Assembly: GCA_019308525.1 (NCBI GenBank) | Contig: JAFDIC010000213.1 | Location: 1 to 6,915 of the forward strand | DNA: 6,915 bases | From: Deltaproteobacteria bacterium | GTDB lineage: Bacteria; Desulfobacterota; DSM-4660; Desulfatiglandales; HGW-15 | Direction: 5' to 3' | In this document: piece by piece, positions 6,028 to 6,915 of the stretch | Numbering within the stretch: position 1 is the stretch's first letter | Layout of the letters: every line of letters starts with the position of its first letter | Program-made: the position numbers and the translations under genes | The notes under the pieces: model-generated | What the model was told of the DNA's origin: nothing | Databases searched by the model: none | What the model saw: the letters and a program-made list of their open reading frames with translations, nothing else

Positions 6028-6915
6028 GGGATGCTTACGTATTGGGTATTTCCATGATCCGATTCGGCAAGTACCTGGAAAAGAGCATTCAGGAACTGGC
6101 CTACGAACCCATATGGAAGACGGTTGAGGAGTCCAGGATAGATCCCCATGATATAGACATGGCATTTGTGGGCAATGCTTACGCGGGGTTGATCACGGGA
6201 CAGGAGTCGGTAAGGGGGCAGGTGGTAATGCGGGAGGCGGGTATTACTGAGATACCCATCGTCAACGTAGAAAATGCCTGCGCATCGGGCTCCACCGCCT
6301 TTTATCTTGCCTACAGGGCTGTGACATCAGGACAGGCGGATTTGGCCCTGGCAGTCGGCGTGGAAAAGCTGTTCTGCGGTGACACGGGCCAGAGCCTGAA
6401 GGCCCTCTCCACCTCCTCCGACTTGGAGATCGAAGGTCGAATGGGGATACTCTTCGCCGGGATCTATGCCATGAGGGTGAGGGCGCACATGGAGAAGTTC
6501 GGCATAACCAGGGAGCAACTGGCCCTCACCTCGGTCAAGAACCACGACCATGGAGCCCTGAACCCCCACGCCCAGTACCGGGAGCGGACCACGGTCGAGG
6601 AAGTATTGAGTTCAAGGATGATTGCTGACCCCATCACCCTGTTGATGACATGCCCCCTCGGTGATGGGGCGGCGGCGGCGCTGATAGGGACAAAGGAGAT
6701 GGCCCTGAGGATGGAGAAGAGACCCGTCAGGATCAAGGCCAGCGTCCTGGGCAGTTTCGGATTCCCCGGCAGGGATGACCCCTCCATAGCAGCCAGGGTG
6801 GCAAAAAGGGCGTACAGGGAAGCGGGTATCGACCCTAAGGATGTGCAGGTGGCGGAACTCCATGACGCGGTCTCTCCCATTGAGCTTTATCTTTACGAGG
6901 AGCTGGGTTTTTGTG
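6024..6915 (+). CDS. Thiolase of the SCP2/BbsB-like, DUF35-associated type (3' end cut off)
   Basis: The frame stays open from GTG 6024 to the window end, giving 297 residues of a protein usually about 380-400 long. Its beginning (AYVLGISMIRFGKY) is the typical thiolase start. The acyl-carrying nucleophile is Cys86 in VENACASGSTA. NHDHGALNPHAQ (173-184) and CPLGDGAAAA (210-219) match the SCP2-thiolase pattern, and His280 in HDAVSPIEL is the active-site histidine of the HD motif, with Ala where many members have Cys. The final Cys-Gly-Gly segment would lie outside the window. This type works with a DUF35 partner, as BbsB does with BbsA in benzoylsuccinyl-CoA cleavage, and here the partner is the DUF35 half of the preceding gene. 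It should cleave a 3-oxoacyl-CoA with CoA, or run the reverse condensation; the substrate is not evident. Confidence 0.92.
   Translation, partial: MRDAYVLGISMIRFGKYLEKSIQELAYEPIWKTVEESRIDPHDIDMAFVGNAYAGLITGQESVRGQVVMREAGITEIPIVNVENACASGSTAFYLAYRAVTSGQADLALAVGVEKLFCGDTGQSLKALSTSSDLEIEGRMGILFAGIYAMRVRAHMEKFGITREQLALTSVKNHDHGALNPHAQYRERTTVEEVLSSRMIADPITLLMTCPLGDGAAAALIGTKEMALRMEKRPVRIKASVLGSFGFPGRDDPSIAARVAKRAYREAGIDPKDVQVAELHDAVSPIELYLYEELGFC

Noticed and set aside
1..6915. Mobile element, CRISPR array, tRNA or rRNA
   Set aside because: I saw no transposase motif, direct-repeat array, tRNA cloverleaf or rRNA-like sequence on either strand.

Overview
The window holds one tightly packed plus-strand gene cluster, preceded by about 440 bases of leader DNA and cut off at the right end inside a thiolase gene. 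The gene types are CoA-dependent carbon-skeleton rearrangement and thiolytic cleavage, controlled by a GntR/FCD regulator. Coding DNA is GC-rich, with frequent AGG (Arg) and ATA (Ile) codons, strong GGAGG ribosome sites and GTG starts. This fits an anaerobic, acyl-CoA-degrading bacterium such as a Desulfobacterota/Syntrophobacter-like lineage, but the taxonomic guess is weak and rests on style and gene content only.

Layout: 1-443 has no convincing gene. It is visibly more AT-rich than the rest and carries a 17-base hairpin (215-231), a perfect 12-base palindrome with flanking AT-rich arms (253-282) and a candidate sigma70-type promoter (343-369). Then come an amidohydrolase-2 family metalloenzyme (444-1433), a GntR/FCD transcription factor (1438-2184), an MmgE/PrpD family protein (2186-3529), the large catalytic subunit of a coenzyme-B12-dependent acyl-CoA mutase (3542-5200), a fusion of the mutase B12-binding small subunit to a DUF35 zinc-ribbon/OB-fold domain (5191-6027), and a thiolase of the SCP2/BbsB-like type (6024 to beyond the end). 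Gaps between genes are 12 bases or less and the last three genes overlap, so this looks like one operon.

How the parts may work together: the mutase large chain has no B12 domain of its own and should pair with the B12 domain of the next gene. That same polypeptide ends in DUF35, the usual obligate partner of thiolases such as the next gene product. The fusion would therefore tie a B12 mutase and a thiolase into one complex, so that a rearranged acyl-CoA could pass towards thiolytic cleavage. The mutase keeps the Tyr and Arg that mark methylmalonyl-CoA-type (carboxylate-bearing) substrates but has lost several residues that contact CoA or line the pocket in classical enzymes, so its substrate is probably not plain methylmalonyl-CoA. 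The MmgE/PrpD protein (hydratase/dehydratase, decarboxylase or epimerase of branched polycarboxylates) and the amidohydrolase (hydrolase, hydratase or decarboxylase) would prepare or process the acid. The actual substrate cannot be read from the sequence. The fused B12-DUF35 protein and its mutase/thiolase neighbours are the best candidates for an undescribed system.
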